This document shows positions 6,989 through 14,720 of a stretch of DNA of 49,366 nt, one piece after another. A program made the position numbers and the translations under genes. The DNA is from a virus. Numbering within the stretch: position 1 is the stretch's first letter; each line of letters starts with the position of its first letter. The stretch covers positions 1 to 49,366 of the IMG/VR virus record IMGVR_UViG_3300006080_000003; one strand, 5' to 3'. The notes beneath the pieces were generated by a model. It saw nothing but the letters and a program-made list of their open reading frames with translations. It was not told where the DNA came from and did not search any database.

Positions 6989-8079
6989 TATTATTACCAA
7001 CATTATATAAACGAGACACTAAAGGCAAAGTTAGAGAGTGGACGATTCAAGTTAAGAACGTCAACGAGACTGGAGCGATTAGAACTGTCGCTGGATTAGT
7101 AGATGGTAAAAAAGTAACAAGTGAATGGAAGACTACTGACGCAAAGAACATAGGTAAAAAGAATTCAACAACAGGCGCAACCCAGGCCGATGCCGAGGCA
7201 CAAGCATCATGGGACAAAAAGGTAGAGAAAGAATACTTCACTGATGTAGCGGCCATTGACACTTATGATAAGTTCAAGCCAATGTTAGCACATGACTACA
7301 CCAAGCGTCCACAATCTTCTGGATGGAGTCAACCAAAATTAGATGGCATTAGGTGTGTAGCAAATGCCAATGGACTGTGGACTCGCAACGGTAAAGCAAT
7401 TACAAGTTGTCCACATATCTGGGAGTCAGTTAAACCGTTTATTGATAACAACCCTGGACTTATTTTAGATGGTGAATTATATAATCATGAATTAAAGGCA
7501 GACTTTAATAAGATCACGAGCTTAGTTCGTAAAGTTAAATGTCGTCCAGAAGAAGTAGCTGAAGCAAAAGAATTGGTCCAGTATCATGTGTATGATGTAT
7601 ATGTTCCTGAAATGTTATTTACTGATAGGATTAAAGTTATTGATGGCATCCAGAGTGATTCGGTTAAGTTAGTACGTACTGATTTTTGTAGCGATCAGGA
7701 AGAATTAGATAAGTTATATTCTGAATACACTGAACAAGGGTACGAAGGACAAATGGTGCGTAACAATGAACCATACGAAAATAAACGCAGTAAGCACCTA
7801 CTCAAACGTAAGGAGTTTATTACTGAAGAGTTTAAAGTAATTAGAGTATTAGAAGGTCAAGGCAATTGGGCAGGCTACGCTAAGAAGTTCAGACTACAGT
7901 TACCTGACGGTAGGGAATTTGGTGGCGGTGTTCGTGGACAACAGGCGCAACTAAAAGAGTTATGGGAGTCACAACAGACTCCTACTTGGGCTACGTGTCG
8001 TTACTTTGAATTAACGCCTGATGGTGTACCACGCTTCCCGGTAGTAATTGATTACGGACAAGGCATGCGTGATGACTAA
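6985..8079 (+). CDS. ATP-dependent DNA ligase
   Basis: Seals nicks during phage replication and recombination. The nucleotidyltransferase core is clear: motif I KLDGIR (residues 118-123, Lys118 would carry AMP), motif III LDGELYNHE, motif IV EGQMVRN, motif V LLKRKEF, and a C-terminal OB-like region. Residues 1-85 form an extra N-terminal region (LYKRDTKGKVREWTI) that may be WGR-like. At 364 aa it is nearer compact T7-type ligases than T4 gp30. Expressed from early promoter P2. Confidence 0.93.
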   Translation: MILLPTLYKRDTKGKVREWTIQVKNVNETGAIRTVAGLVDGKKVTSEWKTTDAKNIGKKNSTTGATQADAEAQASWDKKVEKEYFTDVAAIDTYDKFKPMLAHDYTKRPQSSGWSQPKLDGIRCVANANGLWTRNGKAITSCPHIWESVKPFIDNNPGLILDGELYNHELKADFNKITSLVRKVKCRPEEVAEAKELVQYHVYDVYVPEMLFTDRIKVIDGIQSDSVKLVRTDFCSDQEELDKLYSEYTEQGYEGQMVRNNEPYENKRSKHLLKRKEFITEEFKVIRVLEGQGNWAGYAKKFRLQLPDGREFGGGVRGQQAQLKELWESQQTPTWATCRYFELTPDGVPRFPVVIDYGQGMRDD

Positions 8080-8093
8080 TAAACAGTCATACA

Positions 8094-8101
8094 TATAAAT
8101 A
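8094..8101 (+). promoter_or_regulatory. T4-type late promoter
   Basis: Exact TATAAATA followed by CTAATATTAGATTA; the same downstream sequence recurs at the late promoter 17183-17189. Serves the gene at 8129. Confidence 0.75.
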
Positions 8102-8128
8102 CTAATATTAGATTAACCCGAGAACATT

Positions 8129-8377
8129 ATGGAAAACATGAGAGATATAATTAACAAGATTGAAGAAATCAACGTTGAAGACACTAGTACTATTACAGAG
8201 GCCGAACTAAAGGTTTTTCAAGTTTCATTTAGTGATAAATTTGAGGCAGGATCAAAAGAAGAAGTGTATTCTCAGATTCTAGAGTTTTGCCAAGAGGTAG
8301 TTGATACTGGCGATGTTACAGCATTTAATGTAGCTCCAGAAGTAGAAGGCCGACCTGGAAACTTTAGAATATCATAA
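8129..8377 (+). CDS. Small protein with capsid-targeting-like start, 82 aa
   Basis: MENMRDIINKIEE resembles the shared leader (MR.xIINxxE) with an IEE cleavage-like site at residues 11-13. The rest is an acidic alpha/beta mini-domain (VFQVSFSDKFEAGSKEEVYSQIL) that looks compact and soluble. A perfect late promoter and CCGAGAAC precede it. The leader match is weaker than in the genes at 1461 to 3178, so capsid delivery is less certain. The stop overlaps the next gene's presumed start. Confidence 0.75.
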   Translation: MENMRDIINKIEEINVEDTSTITEAELKVFQVSFSDKFEAGSKEEVYSQILEFCQEVVDTGDVTAFNVAPEVEGRPGNFRIS

Positions 8378-8568
8378 ACACCAAACACCTTAAAGAAGTA
8401 GGTGAGTCATACCTACAGCATTTATTCACCGCGGCTAAGTATGGACTTATCTTCTTCTTGTTGGGGATTGTATCATTTATACACGCATTGATACCATTTG
8501 TGTTTACAACTACTGTATCGTCTGCGATACATAAAATGAGTAATCATATAAAAGAACGAAGCTCTTAA
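8374..8568 (+). CDS. DUF6356-like membrane protein with apparent ATA start, 64 aa
   Basis: The frame encodes HLKEVGESYLQHLFTAAKYG, then one long hydrophobic segment (residues 25-48) and a charged tail. It strongly recalls small bacterial proteins of the DUF6356 type, placed from memory. There is no ATG, GTG or TTG start before the conserved part; the only sensible start is ATA at 8374, overlapping the upstream stop as ATAA where ATGA would be usual. Either a rare AUA start, a mutated start, or a sequence error. Probable inner-membrane protein. Confidence 0.6.
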   Translation: MNTKHLKEVGESYLQHLFTAAKYGLIFFLLGIVSFIHALIPFVFTTTVSSAIHKMSNHIKERSS

Positions 8569-8573
8569 GGGAA

Positions 8574-9170
8574 TTACTTTTTCTTTAGTGCTTTGGCATA
8601 TTCATCTCGAACCTGTGCCATATAATCATCTAAATCTTTAGCGTTTATTGGTTTGAACTCAGGACGAGGGGGATAAGAGTCTGGATAGTCCATCTCGCTT
8701 TTTGACTTGGGTTGGATGTGGTCTTTAGATAGATTCTTATCCCCCTTGCCGAATATTAGTTTACCGTCTCCATGACCTTTAATGCCGGCAAGTTGGTCGC
8801 CAATATCATCTATATTAGTGTATGGACTATTGATTGGATCAATATCGTCTAAATGCTTACTGAACCCTTGCTTAATAAGGCTCCAAATCCCTCCTTCATC
8901 AAGTTGTGATCGTCCAATATTATTTTCAGTAACAAACAAAGATATAATATCATTTAACCAACCATCTTTTTTAAGGGTTGTTTCTGGAGCACCTTTGAAG
9001 TTATCATAATCACGTCTGGTCATTGGTTTATGTATGTCAGACCGTAGACCATATTTATCCATTAAATCGCCGTATCGAGTTGGATTAGTTAATAAATCTA
9101 CTAATTCCTGGGTGTTGTTAAACTGCTCTTGTTCATTGATAATATCAATATATTTTCTCATTTTGTCCAT
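8574..9170 (-). CDS. Putative capsid-targeted internal protein, 198 aa
   Basis: MDKMRKYIDIINE is one of the best matches to the capsid-targeting leader, with INE at residues 11-13 and a second cut-like site LDE then GGIW near residue 90, recalling the EEGIWGG of the gene at 2567. The remainder is hydrophilic with an Asp/Lys-rich C-terminus. Transcribed leftward, against its neighbours, from a late box at 9255-9262. Function after injection unknown. Confidence 0.8.
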   Translation of the reverse strand: MDKMRKYIDIINEQEQFNNTQELVDLLTNPTRYGDLMDKYGLRSDIHKPMTRRDYDNFKGAPETTLKKDGWLNDIISLFVTENNIGRSQLDEGGIWSLIKQGFSKHLDDIDPINSPYTNIDDIGDQLAGIKGHGDGKLIFGKGDKNLSKDHIQPKSKSEMDYPDSYPPRPEFKPINAKDLDDYMAQVRDEYAKALKKK

Positions 9171-9254
9171 CTTAGAAGTTGTCCATTAATTTGTCGAATT
9201 TTCTTTTAAAGTGATATTTCATTGCCTCACCCTTTGCTTTTATAATCATATCTA

Positions 9255-9262
9255 TATTTATA
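9255..9262 (-). promoter_or_regulatory. T4-type late promoter, leftward
   Basis: TATAAATA on the minus strand, 84 nt before the start at 9170. Confidence 0.6.
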
Positions 9263-9307
9263 CTTATACTTATACTCAAAAGATTTACAAATAAAGTAAG
9301 AAAACAC

Positions 9308-9336
9308 TTGACAAGTAAGACATCTTGCTGTATAAT
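9308..9336 (+). promoter_or_regulatory. Early promoter P3
   Basis: TTGACA (9308-9313), 17-bp spacer with AAGACATCTT, TATAAT (9331-9336). Drives the three small genes from 9371 to 9881. Confidence 0.88.
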
Positions 9337-9370
9337 ACATAGTATAAACAATAAAAGATAAGGAGCAAAT

Positions 9371-9448
9371 ATGTTTGAAGAAATGGATAAGTTAGTAGAA
9401 GAGTTTTTTGGTGTTATTGACAAGGTTGTCGAGAAGAAGGAGAAATAA
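9371..9448 (+). CDS. Early micro-protein, 25 aa
   Basis: ATG 9371 follows AAGGAGCAAAT directly behind early promoter P3. The product MFEEMDKLVEEFFGVIDKVV plus a Lys/Glu tail is a single amphipathic helix. It may be a real micro-protein or a leader that sets translation of the gene starting 2 nt after its stop. Its position and strong ribosome site make translation likely. Confidence 0.6.
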   Translation: MFEEMDKLVEEFFGVIDKVVEKKEK

Positions 9449-9450
9449 AG

Positions 9451-9657
9451 ATGACATCAACAGTAGATACTTTAGTTAAAACACTTAGACTTCAATTTAA
9501 CGATGTTAAGACAATGGATCCATCATCACCTGTGTATAAAAAGTTCAGAACTTATATTAATAACTTAGACACTGATACGTTAGAATTATTTAAGGTATCT
9601 AACATTAAGTTTGTTAGTATCCTTGCTGCAAACACATTAAGAAAGAGAACGGCATAA
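9451..9657 (+). CDS. Hypothetical early protein, 68 aa
   Basis: Starts 2 nt after the micro-protein stop, with AAGGAG inside the end of that gene. Small, mixed-charge and mostly helical by appearance. No motif recognised. Part of the early unit from promoter P3. Confidence 0.75.
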   Translation: MTSTVDTLVKTLRLQFNDVKTMDPSSPVYKKFRTYINNLDTDTLELFKVSNIKFVSILAANTLRKRTA

Positions 9658-9659
9658 CA

Positions 9660-9881
9660 TTGAAACCTAGTAATATTGTAACAAATCCATCTAAAAAATT
9701 AGATGTTCAAAAGGTATTCGCTATTCATTCAGATGATGGATCTATAATGGTATCAGCATACATTAATGGCGTAGTAGAGGCTATGGAGTTTCATTCAACA
9801 ACAGATCTTAAACAAGCCAAGAAACTCTTTACACAATACATACACGCCAACGCTAAGTATTATGCAAAATATGAACCATGA
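9660..9881 (+). CDS. Hypothetical protein with TTG start, 73 aa
   Basis: The frame opens at TTG 9660, 2 nt after the previous stop; the first in-frame ATG is far inside the protein, so TTG is preferred. KVFAIHSDDGSIMVSAYINGVVEAM suggests a small beta-hairpin domain followed by a helix (KQAKKLFTQYIHANAKYYAK). Not recognised. Last gene of the P3 unit. Confidence 0.7.
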   Translation: MKPSNIVTNPSKKLDVQKVFAIHSDDGSIMVSAYINGVVEAMEFHSTTDLKQAKKLFTQYIHANAKYYAKYEP

Positions 9882-9909
9882 AGAGTATAGTATTATTCTG
9901 ATGATTATG

Positions 9910-9916
9910 CTAAATA
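9910..9916 (+). promoter_or_regulatory. Late promoter-like box
   Basis: CTAAATA followed by CATAATATAAACAG, 32 nt before the start at 9949. Confidence 0.5.
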
Positions 9917-9948
9917 CATAATATAAACAGTTTACCAAGGAATACACT

Positions 9949-10731
9949 ATGAACAATGATGAAATGAGAAATATAATTAATATATCAGAGGGCATAGTTA
10001 AAAATGTTGATAGCACACCTAAAACATTTAAACGCACAGACCAACTGAAGGCGAAAAACCCAACAGGCATAGATAGATTTCTCGGACGTGGTGAAGATGA
10101 TGACTGGGATGAATATCCAGAATATCCATTACCTAAGGGTAAGGGTGTTGAGCGCCGCACACATGATCATGAAACGAATCACCACCTTAGCGAACATTCA
10201 GCTGAACAATCAATGCGCGATGACGCACAAGAGATATTAAGGTACATAACTGCGTTAGCTAAAGCATCGCGGTATAATTCTAACGGCGCTCTTAAGTTAG
10301 TCAAAAAAATGGAAGCTATCACTAACTTTATTACTAAAGATGAGATGACAGAAGGCTTTGAAGACAGAGATAGATTAGCTAATATTGATGGCGTATTTCC
10401 AGATGGATGGGAAAATCCAGCCGAAGAATATGCTGACCTACCTATAGATATGCAAGCTGTATTAGACCAATTTGTGACTGATATGACACCTGAAGAAAAA
10501 CAAGTATTTATGATGTGGAAGAACAAATCACAGGCCGGAGAAATATATAATGGAGAACCTGTAGACCGCCCTGATGGCATGGAGTTCGATCCAATAGTAC
10601 ATGCTGATGGAGACACAGCGACAGTGCGTTCTATATCTCCAGAAAAATGGGCAGAATTTAAAGAAATTGCCGGTGGTGATGATGAGAAGTTTAGTAAATT
10701 AGTATCTGATATGTTTGGCGCTGATGAATAA
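9949..10731 (+). CDS. Putative capsid-targeted protein, complete copy, 260 aa
   Basis: MNNDEMRNIINISE then G fits the leader plus an ISE cleavage site (residues 12-14). Residues about 44-62 carry DDDWDEYPEYPLPKGKG, a module also found in the protein at 12387-13409. The C-terminal third (YADLPIDMQAVLDQFVTDM to FSKLVSDMFGADE) recurs in the fragment at 12019-12324. Acidic overall, no enzymatic motif seen. Its stop overlaps the start of a truncated second copy, evidence of tandem duplication. Likely a processed internal head protein. Confidence 0.82.
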   Translation: MNNDEMRNIINISEGIVKNVDSTPKTFKRTDQLKAKNPTGIDRFLGRGEDDDWDEYPEYPLPKGKGVERRTHDHETNHHLSEHSAEQSMRDDAQEILRYITALAKASRYNSNGALKLVKKMEAITNFITKDEMTEGFEDRDRLANIDGVFPDGWENPAEEYADLPIDMQAVLDQFVTDMTPEEKQVFMMWKNKSQAGEIYNGEPVDRPDGMEFDPIVHADGDTATVRSISPEKWAEFKEIAGGDDEKFSKLVSDMFGADE

Positions 10732-10804
10732 CGATGAAATGAGAAAGATTATTAATCTATCAGAGGGAATAGTTAAATCACTGCTTAGGAATCAATATGT
10801 ATAA
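10724..10804 (+). pseudogene. Truncated N-terminus of a duplicated capsid-targeted gene
   Basis: A 26-codon frame starting at ATG 10724, inside the end of the preceding gene, reads MNNDEMRKIINLSEGIVKS, almost the same as the start of the 9949 gene, then ends at a TAA at 10802. The matching C-terminal half appears at about 12150-12324, after the halogenase gene. It reads as the 5' piece of a second gene copy split by halogenase insertion. It could still be translated as a short leader peptide. Confidence 0.7.
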
Positions 10805-12059
10805 TATGTTTTTGAATGAGACTATAAACCGGATCACCGTTGTCGGTGGCGGCACCGCGGGATATATGACCGTACTGTTTCTATGTAAGACATTTCCAGA
10901 AAAACAAATAACTTGGATATATCCAGAAGATAACAATCCGATTGGTGTTGGTGAAGCAATTGTACCAGGCGTGTCAATGTTTCTTGCCAAGTTAGGAGTA
11001 ACATCAACTGATATAATTAATAACGCAAATGGGACATTAAAACTTGGTTCAGCGTTTAAAGAATTCAGTATAGGCCAATCATTTACATTTCCCTTTGACA
11101 CCAGGACGTCTTTCATGAAAGACTTAATGGTTGATAACGATATCCTATCAGACTGGTTAGATAGAGGTTGGGCAGTAGCAAATCCAACTCACTTTAGATG
11201 TACTGATTTACTCACTTATTTAGATACTATAATGCCCTCCCTTAAGAATTTAACTATCTTGAGGAAAATAACAACCCTCGAAGAAATTGAAGGGACATAT
11301 GATTTCGTCATTGACTCTACTGGTTTTGGTAGAAGGCTATTAGGTGAAGATAAGGAGTTTGTATCCATTACAGACAAGATACCTAATAACGCTGCTTATG
11401 TCTATAGACATCCATATGTTAATAAAGCAGAACAAATGGTACCTCATACTGTGTTTGAAGGTATGGATTATGGTTGGGTATGGAATATACCATTGAAAGA
11501 TGAAATGGCATATGGATATGTACATGACGATAAGTATGATGTTAAAGATGATTTCGTAAAGCTCATCAGTAGTAAGGTTGGAGTTGATATTGATCCAAAT
11601 GAAGTACGTAAAGTGTCAATGAGAACTGGTAGAAATACAACACACATAACTAAAGATTCAATGTACGTTGGACTATCCTCTAGTTTTATTGAACCATTAG
11701 AATCTACAGGGTTATTAATAACAGTTAGAAGTCTTGAGTTATTAAAGGCATATCTTCAAGGTACTGTAAGTATTGATGAAGCTAATTTTCAGATTAACAA
11801 AGAGTTTGACGCGTTAGTTGATTTTGTAGTAATACATTACAAATATTCAAATAGAGATAATGACTATTGGAACCACTATAAAAACATACCAACAGATGCA
11901 TTTGAAAATGGTATGGCATTCCAATATAGTAAATTAGTAGATTACCTCCTACCTAGGTTTAAGGGGGAAACTCCTGAAGAATTAATGGACGTCCCTGAAG
12001 AACTTAGTAATATCCCTCGTGAACCATATCCAGCCTGGTTTGATGCCGAATTCAATTGA
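10797..12059 (+). CDS. FAD-dependent tryptophan halogenase-like protein
   Basis: Flavin-dependent halogenases chlorinate or brominate tryptophan or indole groups using FADH2, O2 and halide. The FAD loop GGGTAG (residues 17-22), the diagnostic WVWNIP (227-232), a lysine at 82 in TLKLGSAFKEF aligning by eye with the catalytic Lys of PrnA, and Glu302-Ser303 in EPLESTG are all present, so the active site looks intact. At 420 aa it is shorter than PrnA-type enzymes, like other phage relatives. TAGGA precedes the start. It lies between the two halves of a broken gene. Substrate unknown. Confidence 0.88.
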   Translation: MYNMFLNETINRITVVGGGTAGYMTVLFLCKTFPEKQITWIYPEDNNPIGVGEAIVPGVSMFLAKLGVTSTDIINNANGTLKLGSAFKEFSIGQSFTFPFDTRTSFMKDLMVDNDILSDWLDRGWAVANPTHFRCTDLLTYLDTIMPSLKNLTILRKITTLEEIEGTYDFVIDSTGFGRRLLGEDKEFVSITDKIPNNAAYVYRHPYVNKAEQMVPHTVFEGMDYGWVWNIPLKDEMAYGYVHDDKYDVKDDFVKLISSKVGVDIDPNEVRKVSMRTGRNTTHITKDSMYVGLSSSFIEPLESTGLLITVRSLELLKAYLQGTVSIDEANFQINKEFDALVDFVVIHYKYSNRDNDYWNHYKNIPTDAFENGMAFQYSKLVDYLLPRFKGETPEELMDVPEELSNIPREPYPAWFDAEFN

Positions 12060-12324
12060 TCTAGTTGTACCATGGAATCGCGGAAGCGATATGTACGACA
12101 GAAAGCAGCATAAGCGAGAGATGAGAGAGTGGATTCGTAGTTTTGCATCATATGAATATGTGGCCGAAAAATATTCTGAATTGCCGATTGAAGCACAAAC
12201 CACATTAACCCAATATATGGCTAATATGTCGACTACAGAAAAACAATTATTTAAAAAAATTGCCGATGGTGCTGATGAGAAGTTTAGTAAATTAGTATCT
12301 GATATGTTTGGCGATAATGAATAA
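12019..12324 (+). CDS. C-terminal fragment of the duplicated capsid-targeted gene, 101 aa
   Basis: Open from GTG 12019, with ATG choices at 12043 and 12091. From about residue 48 it matches the C-terminus of the 9949 protein: YSELPIEAQTTLTQYMANM against YADLPIDMQAVLDQFVTDM, and both end in EKFSKLVSDMFG. The last 40 or so nucleotides are almost identical to that gene's end. It lacks the leader and is in a different frame from the N-terminal piece at 10724. Probably a remnant; translation from 12091 is possible. Confidence 0.6.
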   Translation: MNHIQPGLMPNSIDLVVPWNRGSDMYDRKQHKREMREWIRSFASYEYVAEKYSELPIEAQTTLTQYMANMSTTEKQLFKKIADGADEKFSKLVSDMFGDNE

Positions 12325-12343
12325 CAGATAATTAAACACATAC

Positions 12344-12372
12344 GCAAGAAGCCGCGTTAAGCGGCTTCTTGC
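12344..12372. terminator. Strong hairpin between convergent genes
   Basis: Perfect 12-bp stem GCAAGAAGCCGC (12344-12355) and GCGGCTTCTTGC (12361-12372) with loop GTTAA. No long T run, but it sits between converging genes and probably halts transcription both ways or protects 3' ends. Confidence 0.7.
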
Positions 12373-12386
12373 TCACTGAAGTAATA

Positions 12387-13409
12387 TTACTTCTTATTCT
12401 TTTTTGCTTTGGCGTCGATGCGTCGTTGCTTTAGTTTAGACACATTTTTGGGTGGTGTGACTTCCGGTAATCCTATATTTCTTCTAAGGTTGGCCTCAAT
12501 GGCATTACTAATCGCATCAACTTTTGTTTTCGGAACAGAGTCAACTCCGAATAATTTGTTTGCATCAGTAATACCAAACTTCTTATCATAATCTCCTATT
12601 GCAATTTGTTGTCTTGATTTTTTAATTTTATTGGCGGCTACATACTCAGCAAATGTCATATTATTAGTTAGTCGCTTAGGTATATCTAATAATTCTGACA
12701 CACTTGTTCCTTTAGGAGGGCCAACACCTATGACTGTAGTGGACACCTTTGGAAGATTAGGATCAGCCATTATTTGGTAGGGGCTGTGATTCTTGCCACT
12801 CATTGGCTTACCTATTCCCAGGCTGTTGCCTTTTGGAATCGCTATATTGCCGCTTGCTTCTATAGGTTTTATTTTATTCCCATAAGCATCAATACCGTGT
12901 ATAGGTTTTATATCTGGAATAACTTTAACGGCATCATCACCGAATCCACCTAATTTACGTAAAAAATTAATCGCACCAGCATAACCCTCATCAATCTCAT
13001 CTTCATTTATATTATCCTTTTTTACCCTGTTGCCTATATATGCCTCAGGATTTTTAGCTATATCATCATCTACCTTTTTATACTCTGATTTCTTGAGTAT
13101 ATCCTGTAATTCTTTCTTATTGATCTTTGATCTCAATTGTTTATTTAGAGCAGCAAGCCATTCAGCAGAGCCATCAAACATCTGTAATAGATTTTTGATT
13201 GGTCCCACTCCTTCATTTAATGGTTTCTCTTCATAATTGTCGTTATCTGACGGCTTAGCTTTTGGCAATGGGTATTCATCCCATTTATCAGCATCATCAT
13301 AGTAATACGGTTTCTTTTCTCTTTCAGAATCGAATTCAAGCTGTTTAGATTGTCTTAGTTTATCTAAAATAGAATACATATCACTTTTATTGCGTTTATC
13401 GATTGGCAT
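12387..13409 (-). CDS. Putative internal head protein with DEYPLPK module, 340 aa
   Basis: No classical leader at the extreme N-terminus, but cleavage-like sites PLNE then G (near residue 66) and IDE then G (near 141) resemble T4 prohead protease sites. Residues about 40-52 (DDADKWDEYPLPKAK) match a module in the 9949 protein. The C-terminus is strongly basic (KLKQRRIDAKAKKNKK). A late box lies 28 nt upstream on the minus strand, with AAGGA as ribosome site. A processed internal protein that binds DNA is plausible. Confidence 0.78.
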   Translation of the reverse strand: MPIDKRNKSDMYSILDKLRQSKQLEFDSEREKKPYYYDDADKWDEYPLPKAKPSDNDNYEEKPLNEGVGPIKNLLQMFDGSAEWLAALNKQLRSKINKKELQDILKKSEYKKVDDDIAKNPEAYIGNRVKKDNINEDEIDEGYAGAINFLRKLGGFGDDAVKVIPDIKPIHGIDAYGNKIKPIEASGNIAIPKGNSLGIGKPMSGKNHSPYQIMADPNLPKVSTTVIGVGPPKGTSVSELLDIPKRLTNNMTFAEYVAANKIKKSRQQIAIGDYDKKFGITDANKLFGVDSVPKTKVDAISNAIEANLRRNIGLPEVTPPKNVSKLKQRRIDAKAKKNKK

Positions 13410-13436
13410 GCTGTATAATCCTTATTGTATATTATG

Positions 13437-13443
13437 TATTTAT
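13437..13443 (-). promoter_or_regulatory. Late promoter, leftward
   Basis: ATAAATA on the minus strand upstream of the gene starting at 13409. Confidence 0.6.
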
Positions 13444-13469
13444 CCTTAGTATTCTTTTGAATATAAAGG

Positions 13470-13498
13470 TTGACAAGTAAGACGTCTTGTAGTATAAT
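13470..13498 (+). promoter_or_regulatory. Early promoter P4
   Basis: TTGACA (13470-13475), spacer of 17 with the perfect palindrome AAGACGTCTT, TATAAT (13493-13498). Drives 13529 to 14567. Divergent from the late promoter at 13437. Confidence 0.9.
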
Positions 13499-13528
13499 TG
13501 CAGTATATTAAATAAAAGGAGCAATTGA

Positions 13529-13711
13529 ATGGTATTAGAAAATTTAACAGAGCAACAAATAGAATTATTAATTAGTTCTCTATCAGTAAATCCCAATATT
13601 GAAAATTGGGATAAGGAAGACACTCTTAAGTGGGTACGATTGCAATTAAGAGAACAACGTGCAGGCGGCGCTTGGAAAAGACGTATAAGAGAGGCAGGCA
13701 ATGTTATCTAA
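13529..13711 (+). CDS. Hypothetical early protein, 60 aa
   Basis: ATG 13529 follows AAAGGAGCAATTGA behind early promoter P4. Acidic N-terminal half, strongly basic C-terminal half (WKRRIREAG). Overlaps the next gene by 11 nt, so translation is coupled. Family not recognised. Confidence 0.75.
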   Translation: MVLENLTEQQIELLISSLSVNPNIENWDKEDTLKWVRLQLREQRAGGAWKRRIREAGNVI

Positions 13712-13949
13712 GGCTAATACTGAATTTCATCGGCAGATACAACAAACTTTACAAGATGAGATCGATGATTTAGAAAACATGGTAGGGTTAATAACTGAAG
13801 AACGCGACGACCTTTCTGCAGAAAACAGTAAACTAACTGTATGGTTGTTTGATGGCGGCCTTACCGAACAAGAAATAAGTGATATCAAGCACGGCAAATT
13901 AACGAAGCGTGATATTATTGAAGATCAATTTAATTTGGAAGGATGCTAA
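13701..13949 (+). CDS. Coiled-coil early protein, 82 aa
   Basis: Residues about 8-45 show heptad-like spacing of Leu, Ile and Val among Glu, Asp and Gln (QQTLQDEIDDLENMVGLI), indicating a coiled coil, followed by a short globular tail. Starts inside the preceding gene and ends 3 nt before the HAD phosphatase. Function unknown. A dimeric regulator or adaptor is possible. Confidence 0.75.
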   Translation: MLSKANTEFHRQIQQTLQDEIDDLENMVGLITEERDDLSAENSKLTVWLFDGGLTEQEISDIKHGKLTKRDIIEDQFNLEGC

Positions 13950-13952
13950 TTA

Positions 13953-14567
13953 GTGGAAATACAATTAAAAGATAAAATTATATTAACAGACTGTGATGGT
14001 GTTCTATTAGATTGGGCTCCACACTTTTATCACTGGGTATATGAAAAGTATGGATGTGAAGTTAAGAATCCTAACGAATATAATATATCTGCATCGTTGG
14101 GCATTAATCCGTCTGACGGTTATGCATATGTTAGAGAATATAACTCTAGCCCACACATGGCTAATATTGGTCCCCTTAGAGATGCTGTTAAGTATGTTCG
14201 TAAATTAAATATTGAACATGGTTATAAATTCCATGTCATATCTAGTCAGACTGATGATGCATCCGCCAAAGAGTTTCGCAAATATAATTTAGAAACTCTA
14301 TTCGGTAAGGAAGTATTTGATAGGTTTAGTCTATTAGCCGCCGGTGATAGTAAGGTAGCAACACTATCAGAGTTTCGTGATTCGAATTGTTATTGGATTG
14401 AGGACAAACCTAAAAATATTAATACCGGATACAACCTGGGATTAAATCCTATTATGATGGCACATGGGCATAATATTGATGTACATGCTGATTATTGTAA
14501 TAATTGTAATGTTCGTGTACAGAATTGGCATGAGATTTATAATATAATTACCGCAGATAATACGTAA
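13953..14567 (+). CDS. HAD-superfamily phosphatase, 5'-deoxynucleotidase-like
   Basis: GTG start 3 nt after the preceding stop, with AAGGATG as the ribosome site. The HAD nucleophile motif DCDGVLLDW is at residues 13-21, with HVISSQTDD as the motif II region and a late acidic EDKPKN as motif IV. The length (204 aa) and DCDGVLLDW context suit NT5C-type 5'(3')-deoxyribonucleotidases, which hydrolyse nucleoside monophosphates. Early expression fits nucleotide salvage from host DNA. Substrate inferred. Confidence 0.8.
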   Translation: MEIQLKDKIILTDCDGVLLDWAPHFYHWVYEKYGCEVKNPNEYNISASLGINPSDGYAYVREYNSSPHMANIGPLRDAVKYVRKLNIEHGYKFHVISSQTDDASAKEFRKYNLETLFGKEVFDRFSLLAAGDSKVATLSEFRDSNCYWIEDKPKNINTGYNLGLNPIMMAHGHNIDVHADYCNNCNVRVQNWHEIYNIITADNT

Positions 14568-14630
14568 TAAAATAGTTTCCTTAAAGAGTTAAATTACGAC
14601 ATTATAATACACTTATATAGATAAATAAAT

Positions 14631-14641
14631 ATATAAGAGAA
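14631..14641 (+). promoter_or_regulatory. Late promoter-like boxes
   Basis: Overlapping ATAAATA and AATAAATA. Downstream a hairpin GAACAC (14639 region) with GTGTTC (about 14660) lies in the leader of the secreted protein gene at 14721. Confidence 0.45.
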
Positions 14642-14720
14642 CACTAATATAGATTAAGGTGTTCATTATAATACGTAATCTAGATATCTAGATATTTAAA
14701 CTAAACTTGAGGAAATTAAA

